Shown here piece after piece: positions 1-11,526 of a stretch of DNA of 64,000 nucleotides (positions are counted from its first letter, which is position 1; every line of letters starts with the position of its first letter). The translations under genes were made by a program, and so were the position numbers. Origin of the DNA: Taudactylus pleione (lineage: Eukaryota; Chordata; Amphibia; Anura; Myobatrachidae); the NCBI GenBank assembly GCA_031769625.1, contig JAUIMM010001586.1:286501-350500 (forward strand). The letters run 5' to 3'. Under the pieces are notes generated by a model, which saw nothing but the letters and a program-made list of their open reading frames with translations, made no database searches and had not been told where the DNA came from.

Positions 1-720
1 AAATTATATTTCCTACTGTTAGGTGTTTGGTCTATATCAATTGACAATAATATTCACTATTCACTTGGTAACACAACGTACATTGGCAAGGTGACAAATG
101 ATATGATTCCTAGTGAATATTCTTGTATTTTTAATCAAATTAAACATAAAAACATAAATTGTTTTTATTTTTAATAACATAAATCAATGCAAAATAACTA
201 AAAATGCTAACAATATACTTACATATATCATATGAGTCAATCAGTCTTTGCCAAACCTGACTCCTCTTCTGTTGGCTGCACATTGCTAGATGATATATTA
301 ACCCCTGCTTGTTTGCTGTCTACATAAATGAAAACCAGATGTTGTTGTAATGCAACTCTCATAACATCTGATGCTTTGATAGGCATGTAAAGGAGCACAC
401 CACCAGACTTATCAAGGCACCTGAACCTGGACTTCAAAAGGAACATTCAATTTTGCATTTGCCGGCAATGTGGTCTCATTATATTTGTGTTGTTCAGGAC
501 CTTTCAGGTGCAATATAGGTGTCACAAGCCAGGACTCCCAAATCCAGAATTGCCTGAAGAGAAAAAAACAGCACAAATTTGTTTGGCTAAACAGAGATAG
601 AAAAGAAAAATATATGAAGCATATGGTTTAATTTTAAAACACATGCAACATTTTAGAGGTATACCCATAATCCATCTATATGGCACCTGTCCATTATTAC
701 ATTTAGCATACAGGGATGAC
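1..720. other. No supported gene
   Basis: AT-rich sequence. A minus-strand frame (446-237, MFLLKSRFRCLDKSGG start) has no recognisable domain. A second minus frame near 545-400 (QHKYNETTLPANAKLN) is open for about 45 residues, also unrecognised. Confidence 0.4.
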
Positions 721-726
721 TGTCTC

Positions 727-905
727 AAGGGTCTATTCACTAAGCAGTATTAGGAGACAGAGTGTAAAGTGATAAGGTGACAGCTAAATCAGCTCCCAAC
801 TGTCATTTTACAAACACAGCCTGTGAGATGGCAGTTAGGAGCTGATTGGCTGGTACCTTATCACTTTTCACTCTGTTTCCTAACACTGCTTAGTAACTAG
901 ACCCC
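727..905. mobile_element. Short foldback MITE with GGGTCTATTCACTAAGCAGT ends
   Basis: The left arm GGGTCTATTCACTAAGCAG pairs with CTGCTTAGTAACTAGACCCC. The next inner strings AGTGATAAGGTGAC and TACCTTATCACTT also pair. About 180 bp. Confidence 0.8.
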
Positions 906-1039
906 TTAGAATATAAATATCATGACATGACTGGGCCTGTCAAAACAGTTATGATAGATGTTTTCTTATCATAGACTATCTTCATATTAAGAGAGTGGTA
1001 AAGATGGTTATTTATGTATACCTTTGCACTGTGCAGAGT

Positions 1040-1765
1040 GTCATGTTACCTGCGCAGGTTCCAGTAGTCACCAGTAATCCGGTATGCGGCTTCCTGCCGC
1101 AGGGTCTGACAGTCTCCCCGGTCATCAGGCAATGCAGACACTGAAATGGGACAGTGGTTGTGGTTGCTGGGAGACCAAGACCCCGGGCGGCCGCGAGTAC
1201 TGCCAGATAGACATGCACAGCTCCAGCTGCTGGTAATCTGTTAATTCCTGTACCTGCACACTGATTGGTGGAGCTCCTCCTTATAAGGCAGTCAGACCTG
1301 CTCCACCTTGCTGGTTATAGCTTATTTTATTGTGTAAGTTGCTGGTCTGTGTCCCAGATCCCAGTTATTGTATATTCCTGTGGATACTCTGTCCATTTCT
1401 GTGATTCCCTGTCTGGGCCTGTGGACTCTCTGTCTGTCAGAAGCCTTGCCTGTCAGCTACAGTATGCCTGTATCTTACCGGATCCTGTGCCTGTCTTGTT
1501 CACCCTGACCTGTGTTCTCATTGTGCCTTTCCCAGCTCAGCCTGCAAGTGAATTCAAAACTGCACAGTGCTCTACATTCCACCTTTCAGTGCCTCATTTG
1601 CTGCAGCTGAAGTCCAGACCCAGACCTGTCCTTTAACCCTTCGTGTTCCATTCTTGTCTGTGGCTTGCTGTATATTTCTCCTGCCTAACACCTTGCAGTC
1701 TCCAGCCAATTGTGCAAGCTCCTACTTCCTGAAGTTTAAGACCTGGTGGCATTCTAAGTACCGGT
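1040..1765 (+). mobile_element. Possible solo LTR
   Basis: TGTTACCTGCGCAGG opens a stretch with a TCCTTATAAGGCAG TATA candidate and C/T-rich CTGTGATTCCCTGTC text. It then has AAGACCTGGTGGCATTCTAA, which resembles what follows LTRs of amphibian Gypsy-type elements. The open frames 1265-1812 are probably spurious. Confidence 0.3.
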
Positions 1766-2321
1766 GTGTGTATAAAACACTAAGGGTACAATGGGTGGCT
1801 GTTGTACTGTAGGTAGAAAACCCTGCTAGTGGCTCTAGAGGTCTTACACAATTGCAATGGAGTTCCATAAAACCGAGGTCGTATCAGCACAATATGTGTG
1901 CAGTCCATAGCTCCCAAAACATTAGGAAATCTTAAGCCTATACAATTCAAATTTGACTACTGCCATTGTGACACCATGCCACTGTGTTGTAAGGGCACTT
2001 AATACATGTGGTAAATGTTGAGAAAATGTGTCCTGTGTGATGCCCTTCACCCATGCTTTCATGCACTGGATGGGGCCAGTGGCCATAAAATGGACTGCAC
2101 AGTTCAATTTGTGCAGACCAAAAGCTAAAATTTTACTAAGATGCTGCTGGCTAAATGAGATTGCAAAGGTGCAAGGGGATTGGCACAGTTCAATCTAGAC
2201 ATCTCAGAACCTCCTGGTCTGAGATGGAGTCCAGCTTTAGATGGTTTTGATAAATACAGTGTCTATGAGGAGAGAACTGACTGGACCAGGGACTGGTGTT
2301 CATCTCCCTCCTTCACCCATG

Positions 2322-2391
<70 letters not shown>

Positions 2392-2392
2392 T

Positions 2393-2440
<48 letters not shown>
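2322..2440. repeat. Compound microsatellite (TG)n(TA)n(GA)n
   Basis: Three dinucleotide runs in series. The 148-residue open frame through it is an artefact. Confidence 0.97.
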
Positions 2441-2443
<3 letters not shown>

Positions 2444-2499
2444 CAGATACTACTGCTTTACCATAGTATGTACATGCTGATGGATGTTTCAGGCTCTAA

Positions 2500-2860
2500 A
2501 TTTTACAGAAGTGTGCACTCCCCCCATGTTTTGGTTCTAAATCTTTGTCCTTTTTTTGGTTTCGATAAAAAAACATCAAATGTTTTGGTTTTAGTTTATG
2601 TAGGTTTTGATTTTATATTTAGTTAACAATTAATAAAAACAGCTAGTATGTCAATTTGACCTGTTTTTGTTCCTACAGTATTTTTAACATCAATAACATT
2701 AATTTTCAGTCGATTTTGACCAACTCGCAGTAGCTGCTTGCATCTCATAAGATCTGTGTCAATTGGAAAACAATACCTTACATATGACTGAAATCTAGAA
2801 TCATGCATGGTGATCAAGATGTAGTGGACCAGTTCCAAGATACTGCAAATCATTGAGTAC
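2500..2860 (+). mobile_element. Old hAT end fragment (related to copies 1 and 2)
   Basis: GTGTGCACTCCCCCCATG opens a stretch rich in GTTTTGGTTTT. It then has the same order of motifs as the inner right end of the hAT copies: AAAACAGCTA, CCTGTTTTTGTTCC, ACATCAATAACATTAAT and CAGTCGATTTTGACC. No coding remains. Confidence 0.5.
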
Positions 2861-2960
2861 TACTGAAGCAAACAAAGTACTTGATCTACAAGGTCAACAT
2901 TTTTATACAGTATCTTCCGCCGGATTTTTTAGCTCTTCATGCAGATTGTTAATTAGGATA

Positions 2961-3475
2961 CTAGCAGTGCCTATTAGTCATTAATGAGTGATTGTTAATT
3001 TTACTCAAAGACAAGGAGACAGTACCCTTGGCACTTCCGATCACTCTCTGGGTGTCCGCTTCTCTGTGCCCAGTGTGATGTTCCCAGCAAAGTTTTGGAT
3101 ACAGAATTTGCCCTGGAAATTCTGGGTAGGTAGATCTCCGAATTGTATAGAGTAGCTTACCACCCAACCAGCAGCTGAGGAATCAGCAGCAACAGCGGTG
3201 GCCCCTGGGACTCGGAGAGAGGGAAGGAAAGTGCACATGGGTGGAGGCAGCCACAGCATAAATATAAACATCCAGATGAAAGCGGCTGATGGGGGGCATA
3301 GATCCTGCACAGCTGGTGCCAGGAAACAAACAGGCAGAAGAGATACAATAACAGAGCTGAGCTCTGGGTGGCCTCCCCAAGCACAGAGCACCAGAGCCAG
3401 GCAGCACAGACCCACTGCACAAACTTCTCCCAGCACACCATGCAGCCAGGACTGTATGGGGTGCTCAGTGTGATG
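2961..3475 (-). other. GC-rich stretch with a possible first exon
   Basis: Minus-strand frames from about 3457 to a strong GGTAAGC donor at 3161/3160 stay open in two registers (MVCWEKFVQWVCAAWLW and CCLALVLCAWGGHPEL), with hydrophobic segments. There is no family match and few CpGs, so it may be chance. Confidence 0.2.
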
Positions 3476-3989
3476 TGGTGTGGGCTCCAGGCCTTGGCAG
3501 AGACAGTCAGCTGTAAATGGCTATGCAGGATCCTCTGCTAATGCAACACAAATGTCTTTTGGGCCACCCTCATCTCTCTGCAACTGGTTACATTAACACA
3601 TGGTTTTACTCTCCTCCAGCTAACCAGAGCCTGGTCCTGCCCCAGCCATGCTAGGATAGGTGCGTTACAACCAATCAGAGTTCTGCTGTCCCAACATGTT
3701 GCCATGATGTTGCTAGACACAGGATCCAATCATTACCCTCCCCTTGCCATTCTTGGGGAAGCCTGCATAGGCTGCTTGGCCTACAGCCATCCAATGAGGA
3801 GGCAGGATGAGATGGTCCATCTGGCAGCAGAGAAGGGAGAGTGGGAGATAGATCAGTAGCTTCCTTGTTGCTGTCACTGAAAAGTAATGTGGGGCTAAAA
3901 GACTCTGCCCTCCATATTACACAAGGAGTTGCAACTGGAAGAAGCCCAGTATGTTATCACTTTAATAGCTTCCTGATGAGTAGAAAGGG

Positions 3990-3991
3990 CA

Positions 3992-4049
<58 letters not shown>

Positions 4050-4058
4050 TATATAGCC
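3990..4058. repeat. Microsatellite (TG)n(TA)n
   Basis: GTGTGTGTGTGT followed by (AT)n of about 40 bp. Confidence 0.97.
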
Positions 4059-4298
4059 TATGATACTTGGAGGATCTCATTAAACATTTCAGTGAAGACC
4101 CGTTCAAAATCAATTCAATAGTTCTCTAGTGTATCGTGAATATACATAATAATGAATAATATTTTATATATATATAGGTATGTATGTGAAGTATGACCTG
4201 ACTCAGACTTACACTTTTCAAATGGTTTGAATACCTTGCATAAAATCAAAAGAAGTCTCTTGTGTGCTGCAGTAAGATAATATGGGGTAACTTTACTA

Positions 4299-4620
4299 AA
4301 GCTGGACACACATCTAAAGATTATCTGTCCAACCAGCCAACTAGTTGATTGGTTGGAATGAAAATCTGGTAACGTATGGGAGTAAATGATGATCAGCAAT
4401 TTGCTCCTAAATGCCAGAAAATAGATGAAAATGGTCGTTCAGCCCACTTTTCTTAAATGTTTGATCTAAACAATTTATTCAAACAACAGTTTTTGTCCAT
4501 TTTCCGGTGTTTGGGAGCAAATTGCTAATTGTTATTTGCTTTCATACCTTACCAGATTTTCATCCCAACCAATCAACTAGTTAGCTGGTTGGGCATATAA
4601 TCTTTAGTTGTGTGGCCAGC
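4299..4620. mobile_element. Foldback MITE with AGCTGGACACACATCTAAAG ends
   Basis: The left arm AGCTGGACACACATCTAAAG is the inverse of CTTTAGTTGTGTGGCCAGCT, with TAA on each side. Inner arms CCAACTAGTTGATTGGTTGG and CCAACCAATCAACTAGTTAG also pair. Confidence 0.8.
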
Positions 4621-5350
4621 TTAAAAATCGAGTTTGGGTGAGTTTGGGTGAGTTTTCAAAATCATGCGAGTTTAGCCTGTTTTTCAAACTCACAAATTTA
4701 CTAAAACCAAACAGGTTTGAGTTTTCTCTTCTCACTGTTAAAACTCATGTGAGTTTGCAAACTCGACTAAACTCACCATTGGCCAAATTAGGAAATACTT
4801 TACATGAAAAAGTTGCAACAAATTTGCAAAGAATCTAGTTTACAATCTGGGGTGAGTTTGCGGCAAACTCACTGATAAATTGATGTTTCAAATAGACCAC
4901 CTCCTGAGCTGTGAGATTGGCAGAAGCATATACAGATCAGTGTGATTTGTGTATGTTTCTGCTTGAATACCTAATATTGTATAAAGTGTTTTTTTATTTT
5001 AAAAAAATGATGTAGGGTCCTCCCCCCAAAAACCTAACCAGCCCCAAAATTGCCAGCCAGTTCTGGTTCCTAAAATTACAGGGAACAAAATGAGTAGGGT
5101 TCCACCATAATTTAGGAACCAGCATCTGGCTGCAGGGCCAGTCCTGGTTTTAATTATAGGGGGGAAAAAACTGTGTAGGGGTCCCCCTATAATTAAAACC
5201 AGTACTGGACCCAAAACAGCCGGGCTGTAATGCCACAGCCCAGAGACCCTTTTACTGGGGCTCCGTGGCCAAAACATTATCAACTCAAGTCACTCAGGCC
5301 AAGCCTGGGGTTTCGGGGTCGAGGAGACCCCTTCCTGAGATCCCCGGCAG
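4620..5350. mobile_element. Partial relative of the 2-kb foldback element
   Basis: GAGTTTGGGTGAGTTT repeats, CCAAATTAGGAAATACTTTA, GATCAGTGTGATTTGTGTAT and GGTTCCACCATAATTTAGG match 25860-26560 in order. The right half is missing. Confidence 0.75.
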
Positions 5351-5817
5351 TATAGGGAATGCTAATTGTGTAAAAAGATGAATGAAATACAGTAGTACAG
5401 TGTTGTGCTATGTGTAATAATCACTCAATGTATTCCCCAGTTTCTGCTGTATTTAGCTAGTATTACTATGTATAATAGCCCCGTGTTTGTTGTCCTATGT
5501 GTGGTGTAAAAGGTATAAAGTATTGTCCTTTATAGGTTAAAGTTCCAAATGTTAGCTAGACACAACTGCAAAGTTAACTATATATAATGTATCATGTGAT
5601 TAATCAAAATGAAAACAATAAACACTTTTGCCGCAATCTAATCAGAATCATGATTATCTCCTAAGCCACCGTGCCCTGTAACAATGTGTTATATCTCAGT
5701 CCAAATACAGAATGGGTACAAAAATCACTTTTATACTTGTTGTAGTTGGTACTGTGATGTGTACAAGAATATCTGCAGGTAATAATTTTAACATACGTAA
5801 CATGCACTATCCCTGAA

Positions 5818-6480
5818 TTATATTATTATTATCCTTTCTTTATATGGCACCACAAGTGTTCCGCAGCACCTTACAAAGTACATAGACAAATAAGTGAACA
5901 AGCAATAAGTGACTTACAGTACAATACAATACAGGACAAAGACAAGTTTTATATACATTGCTGCATTAGTGAACATAACACTAAGGCCTTAGGAGATAGA
6001 GGAGGTCAGGAAGATAGGGATAAGTTAAAATAAAGAAGATGATGGTCAGAGAGGTGAGTGGGGAATTGGAGTAATCAGAAATATCAAAACGGTGAGAGAA
6101 GACCAGATCAAGTGAGTGCCCACTCACATGGGAAGGTGAGGAGGTCCATTGGGAAATACTAAATGAAGAGGTGAGGGTAAGGAGTTTAGAGGCAGAGGGT
6201 TCTGTGGGAATAGCAATTGGAATATTAAAATCACCTAGGATAATGGAGGGAAGGTCTAAGTAGAGAAGTGAGGGAGTCAGGAAGCAAAGTTGTCAATTTT
6301 GGAGGGAGGACCAGGGGGACAGTAAATGACAGTTACTCAAAGGTGTACTGGTTGGTAGAGGTGTATAGCATGAAAACCAAAATTAGAGCATGTAAGGGAT
6401 GGTTCTGAGTTAGTAGTGGGAGTAACCGGGGGACATAAGGACCCCAACACCACCACCGGTGCTGCAGCTTTTATCTGAGT
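5818..6480 (-). mobile_element. L2-type LINE fragment
   Basis: On the minus strand 6300-6040 reads ILGDFNIPIAIPTEPSASK, LTLTSSFSISQWTSSPSHVS, GHSLDLVFSHRFDISD and SPLTSLTI, the GDFN and DLVF motifs of an L2-like endonuclease. The piece at 5818-5960, TATCCTTTCTTTATATGGC, is the kind of sequence found at L2-type tails. No RT is visible, so it is internally deleted. Confidence 0.55.
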
Positions 6481-6599
6481 GCACCATGCGTTACTGTAGT
6501 TTTATCTCAGATACATAGAATAGTGTTTATGATTGTTACCAGAATCTAAAGGTAACACTCCTAATATGTACAGTATAACACACACTGTTCCTGCATTGT

Positions 6600-8110
6600 A
6601 TCAGCATCATGGTGTCACAACACAGGCTTATTGCCCCTGCCGCTGGGTCACTTACCGGTCCGTGGCCATCCAGCTCACTCCCTGAGCTCAGTTCGTGTGT
6701 CAACTATTATCCCTGTGAGACGCAGGCTTCATTGTTTCCATCCTGCTAGGCTGCAGAACATATCAAGCCAGCCCTGGAGTATTGCTGTCCCGATCACCTG
6801 ATCACGATCTGGCCAATCACTAGTCAGCCTGAGTCAGCCGGTATCATCTGACACTGCTCATCCAATTCTGGCTAACCCAGGGGTATATATTCCAGTCTCT
6901 GGCTCTCAGTGTTTGCCACTACAATGTCTAGCTCAGTCCCTACTAAGTGAAGCTTACTGAGCTCCTGCTGCTTTTGTTTGTATCCTGCTGGAGCAGTTCT
7001 GATTGTGTTTGCTGCACTAACTCCTATGTCATTCTACTACTGTGCAATATTCATCTCTAGCTGCATAGGTAATATCCAGCCTGTTCCTGTGCAAGTATAC
7101 ACCTGTCTAGCTCAGTACCTACTGAGTGAAGCTCAACTGTGCTCCAGTTACATTAGTTTGTTATCCTACTGGTGTAGTTCTGTCTATATTTGCTGCAATA
7201 ACTTCGCATGTCATTCTATTCCTGTGTAATTAGTATCTCAGGGTGCACAAGTAATTCCAGTTTTTTCCAGTGTGCTGAACCTGTGCTACACCTGTGCAAA
7301 GAATCTACCTGTCTGCTCAGGTATATCAGAGGTTTCTTCTTTCCTGGTTCCATGCCAGATTATTCCACAGCTACCATCCATTTCAGTTTTCAGTGTGTAT
7401 CTGGTCCTGTCGTCTATAGAGTGCTCCCAGACTACAATGAAAACCCAGTCCAAGCCTGGTAAATACATCTGCCAAGATCTGCCACTCAAGTATCCTGGAC
7501 TACAGAACCAAGTAAGAAAAGTATTTTTATTATTATTCAGTAACAACCCAGTTCAGCCTGGTTAATCTACTGCAACACACATCTTTGCCACACACATTAT
7601 ACCATCAACAACACCGATGTCCCTGGTGATCTAGTGGTTACGATCCGGCATCCCTCTGCCGAGACCTGGGTTCAATTCCCGGTCAGGGAAGCATCTATTC
7701 ACATGTCAAGAGAACTCTTCAGGCCTGCCAGCTTTACGTACACACCTCCCACTTCTCAAACAGACATTAACCCAACCCCGGTTCCACAAACAAACACGAC
7801 AGTTTGTACTGGCCAAATGTATCTGGCCGAAGGTATTCAACTAGCACCAGACCTCCTCAACAATATTGCAGGACATCTGGAGAATCTGGAGGTGACAAGT
7901 CACTAGCTGGCACAATGCTTACAGGAAACCTCTACCCGTCAGGATAAAATACAAAGTTCCGCTGCAGGACCTGGTGTCCCTACCCATCCTGCATCTCCTT
8001 CAGTTACTGCTGTAGATCCTGGTGTTCCTCAGGGCAATCTTCAAGTTGGGATCCCCTCCCATTCTGAATACTCCACCAATGGAACTCTGGCTTCTTCACT
8101 TCACATATGG
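6600..8110 (+). mobile_element. LTR-retrotransposon-like fragment with gag-like frame
   Basis: A 1-kb stretch begins TGTCACAACACAGG, has GGTATATATTCC as a TATA candidate and ends in TACTGCAACA. Beyond it lies the tRNA-like sequence. A frame then reads QTNTTVCTGQMYLAEGIQ, APDLLNNIAGHLENLEVTS and, past a TAG, LAQCLQETSTRQDKIQ, as in gag leaders of amphibian Gypsy-type elements. No protease or RT was found. Confidence 0.35.
7620..7690 (+). pseudogene. tRNA-Glu-like pseudogene
   Basis: The 71-nt sequence TCCCTGGTGATCTAGTGG... keeps the A-box (TGATCTAGTGG) and the B-box GGTTCAATTCC. A complete acceptor stem closes TCCCTGG with TCAGGGA. It follows tRNA-Glu except that the anticodon loop is one base short (TCCCTC between CGGCA and TGCCG), so the anticodon cannot be placed. 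No terminator of four Ts follows. Confidence 0.6.
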
Positions 8111-9334
8111 CTCCCTTCTGGATGTATGATCAATAGTTCCTATACAATTATCTCAACACTTTTACAATATAATAGTTAACAAGATGTTCTAAGCTATAAC
8201 TACATAATTAGATCATTCCCGACATACATTGCAATAGATAAGTAATAATAGTAGAGGTCTATTGGCTACAGAAAAACACTTTGCTGTAGTTTTATCAAGA
8301 TACTGGAACAGTTTTGCCTTACATTGTCAGTGTGTTTGTGCATTGATGTTTATGTGCCTCACTGCAGAGGAGTAGAGTAGCAGGTGTGTGTTATCGTCTA
8401 CTTTTCCATTAAGGGTGACCACTCTGTCTGACTTGCTGTAGGTTTGACCTGGCCAGGTCCCAGTACCATCACACAGATGCCCTCCTCCACCAGCAGTGCA
8501 ATGTGTCCTGGGATCTAGTCACCATCTCATGGGAAGTACCCAGGTCTGCTCAGAGACATCTAGTTTGCAGTATTCAGCCAGCATATGCAATTTTTGTGTG
8601 GAGTCACCCTTCCCTGGCTGGCTGGGTAACTTCTTGGTGGAGAGTCCTGTGAGAAGGAATTCCTGTCACTTGCAGAAGAGCAGAGTGGATGGCAGAGCAC
8701 TTGAGTATCTTTGGTTTAAATGGGGGGGGGTGTTAGTCAGGAACAGTCATTTTAGCAAATTTTTGGTTTTGGTTTAGGATCTGTATCTACTTCATGTTTT
8801 GGATCTGGATTTGGTTTTGCCAAAACCGCCCTTGTGTGTTTTGTTTTGGATCTGTATTTTTTTCTAAAAAAAACATTAAAACAGCTGAAATCACATCATT
8901 TGGGCCTGTTTTTGTTCCTACAGTATTATTAAACTGATGACATTTATTTCCAGTCATTTCCAGACAATTTTGACCACTTCACAGCTCACAATATTGATTT
9001 ACTCCAGTTTAGGCCAAAAAGTTGCATCGAGCTAGCTGGCTGACTAAGCTAAGCGTCAGCAGTGGGTGTCACAAACAGGTGGCAGTTTAGCTTCCAACAT
9101 GGCACATCTAGGAATCAGAGTGGCACTGCAGTTGCAGATAGGACAGCAGTTTAATAAACTATATGACCCCATAGGAAGTTAAAACCAAGAATGTTTTCAT
9201 TAATCAAGAATAGGTCAGAGACCCAAGGGAGTGGGAGTATGTTTATGGAGTACTTGAAGACAGGGAAAGGACACAGAAGTATTGATTAGAGTGAGAAGGT
9301 TACATTGTCATAATAAGAGGCAGAAGAACATGCC

Positions 9335-9721
9335 TCATGGACAGTTGCAGAACCACCACTCATAAATAAAGGCCAAGGCCTTAGCCTTTCCTTGCCACTT
9401 CATATGGTGAATGGCATCATTGACAATTTTATGTTTTTCTGCAGCCAACTTTGATGTTTTTTTTACCACTGTAAAATATTGGTTCTTTGATTTTATATGC
9501 CCTAACTTAAACCCTCTATGTCCTTTGGCATTGGCTTTAGATGATGTTGAAGGACTAGTATCATCATGACTGTTGGCAAAAGCTGTATCAAAAGACTGGC
9601 TGTTGCTCTGCTCTTCTCTTCTAAACTGATCGCTATCCATTTTCAATTTGCAGCTCTGCTCACACTGCAGGCATTCAAAGGGCTTTGTTGTACATAAACA
9701 AATTACTGTGGTACTGCACAC
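9335..9721 (-). pseudogene. hAT transposase N-terminal relic
   Basis: The 128-residue open frame keeps the serine-rich TSPSTSSKANAK block, then GHIKSKNQYFTVVKKTSKLA and the KHKIVNDAIHHMKWQGKAKA segment, each with a counterpart in the minus-strand frame at 55748-56353. The end EWWFCNCP is unrelated. It is too short to be a transposase. Confidence 0.5.
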
Positions 9722-10063
9722 AGAACACTACAAGTAACAACAGAACCAAATATATTTTTTTAAACTTTATTTTATACTTTTCTTTTTAACTGACACTGCT
9801 TGGGGTCGCAGTGCTTATGCGAAGTTAGTGAATACAGTGGGCTATGGCCTGTGGAGTCATTGCAGCACCAGTCTGTGACAGGACAGGGAGTGGTTGGATA
9901 CAGCCACTGGATGGAAAACACAGCACAGCCACTGTATGGAACAGTACAACAACAAATATATAATTTTTAAAAACTGTATTATTTTTTTTTAAATTTGTTC
10001 ACAAATGACACTACATTGTCACATCACTTATGTGAACAAAGTAGGATACAGCCTACAGCAACA

Positions 10064-10385
10064 CAGTGCTTCTACGGATACACTGGGGTACTGCCTGCAG
10101 CATCACAGCGCTTATATACATGCAACATCATAGTGCTTGTATGGATACACTGGGGCACAGCCAGCATCATCACAGAGCTTATATGAATACACTGGGGTAT
10201 GAAAGCACACACTGGCTTATGACCTGCAGTGGCACAGTGCTTATATGGATACACTGGGGTATTGAAGTATACACTGGGGTACATCCTGCAGCATCACAGT
10301 GCTTATATGGATACACTGATGTACGGAAGCATACACTGAAGTACGGCCTGCAGCATCACAATGCTTATATGGATACAGCCTTAGA
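10064..10385 (+). repeat. Degenerate tandem repeat, GCTTATATGGATACACTGG units
   Basis: Six or so irregular units carry CAGCATCACAGTGCTTATA and GGATACACTGGGGTA, spaced about 45-75 bp. The two open frames across it are repeat artefacts. Confidence 0.8.
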
Positions 10386-10679
10386 TCCATATAGTGTGGC
10401 AGCTGGACCACATAATAATTGTGTGAAAGTTTTAACACTTAGCATAAAGCTAAAAATAAAAATGCCTTTTAAGTACTTAAATGTGTATATTTTTCAATTG
10501 AGTTATTAAGGTGAAGAAGGCTGCATAAACGAGTCCTGTGGGTCATATGCTTTATACAGATGATATAGACTAATTGTAGACAGGCAATAGGTCGACAGAG
10601 ACAAAGGGTCGAGATGAAAAAAGGTTGACAGGTACAACAGGAAGACACAAAAATGGTTGACACAAAAATGGACGTCATG

Positions 10680-11095
10680 TGATATTTTATTGTTAGGGTT
10701 AGGCACTTACCAGAGTGTTAGGCTCTAGGAGGCATGGTTAGGGTTAGGCACTAGGAGGGATGGTTAGAGTTAGGCACCAAGGGGTAGGTTAGGGTGAAGA
10801 TTAGGGCTAGAAAACAAAATAAATGTGTCAACAATTTTTTTGTGTTAACATTTTGACCCTGTTGAACCTATCAACCTTCAACCAAGTTGACCTTTTCTGT
10901 GTTGACCTTTTGTCCCTTTTAACCTTTTGTCCTTGTTGACCAATTTTTTTGTGTTAACATTTTGACCCTGTTGACCTTTTGTACCTATCAACCTTCAACA
11001 ATGTTGACCTTTTCTGTGTTGACCTTTTGTCCCTTTTAACCTTTTGTTCTTGTTGACCTATCTAACATCTGTTTACTATCTCGACATTGTCTATC
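10680..11095. repeat. TTAGGG-like short repeats followed by a duplicated TTGACC block
   Basis: 10685-10800 has GTTAGGGTTAGGCACTAGG units. 10815-11050 contains one block twice (CAATTTTTTTGTGTTAACAT, CCCTGTTGA, CCTATCAACCTTCAAC, TTCTGTGTTGACC). It is related to the repeats at 39345-39860 and is not telomeric. Confidence 0.65.
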
Positions 11096-11136
11096 TTACT
11101 GTAGATCTTTTATACCAAACACATTCCAAAACTAGG

Positions 11137-11310
11137 GGGTATATTTACTAAAATACAGGTTTTTAGAAGTGTAGTTGTTGCCCATAGCAACCAATCATAT
11201 TCTAGTTATTATGTTAAGGTGCTAGATAAATGATAAGTAGAACCTGATTGGTTTCTATGGGAAACATCTCCACTTCTAAAAACCTACACTTTAATAGATC
11301 TACCTCTAGG
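11137..11310. mobile_element. Short MITE with GGGGGTATATTTACTAAA end
   Basis: TAGGGGGTATATTTACTAAA, TTGCCCATAGCAACCAATCA and the inverse TGATTGGTTTCTATGGGAAA give a 170-bp foldback. The type is abundant in frog genomes (from memory). Confidence 0.75.
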
Positions 11311-11398
11311 ACTATAGTTATAATATCTCAAAATATTTCATAGATATCCACATGGAGAAAACATCCTTCTTTGGTTCAGGTTTATAGCTGATGTCATC

Positions 11399-11526
11399 TC
11401 ATAAATGGACAGTGACCCAGGATCTACAGCAGTTCATCTTACAGATAAACTCCGACAACCAGACCGGCAATTTGCCACATGCACAAACAGGGTCAAATTC
11501 CTCAATATTGATATTCATATCCACAT
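11399..11526 (-). CDS. Candidate exon 5 (C-terminus of domain 2) of the PLIg-like gene
   Basis: An AATTTTACAG acceptor opens a 128-nt frame in the right phase after exon 4. It carries six cysteines ([17 protein letters not shown]) and ends WVTVHL at a TGA at 11399. Adding it brings the protein to 201 residues, the usual size of the family. Against it, the expected Gly-Cys start of the second half-domain is replaced by DPVCAC, which also looks faintly Kazal-like. It is therefore a candidate, not a certainty. Confidence 0.45.

Larger units (their letters stand above)
8740..10400 (-). mobile_element. Diverged hAT relative with N-terminal frame and leader repeats
   Basis: The 8750-9010 stretch (GTTTTGGATCTGGATTTGG, CCAAAACCGCCC, TTCCAGTCATTTCC) matches the GTGTGC-type end. 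The minus frame 9335-9721 reads TSPSTSSKANAKGHR and HKIVNDAIHHMKWQGKAKAL, parallel to copy 2. Upstream of it lies a tandem array (10064-10385) in the same relative place as the leader arrays. The far end is not visible. Confidence 0.55.

Noticed and set aside
1265..1812. 123- and 81-residue plus-strand frames as genes
   Set aside because: C/T-rich LTR-like text, no domain, overlapping frames and no splice context.
2180..2626. 148-residue frame with an (ER)n tract
   Set aside because: Runs through a (TG)(TA)(GA) microsatellite and an old hAT end; no gene-like flanks.
10685..10800. Interstitial telomere
   Set aside because: Units are degenerate GGTTAGGCACTAGG repeats of 20-35 bp, not (TTAGGG)n, and occur within a dispersed repeat family.
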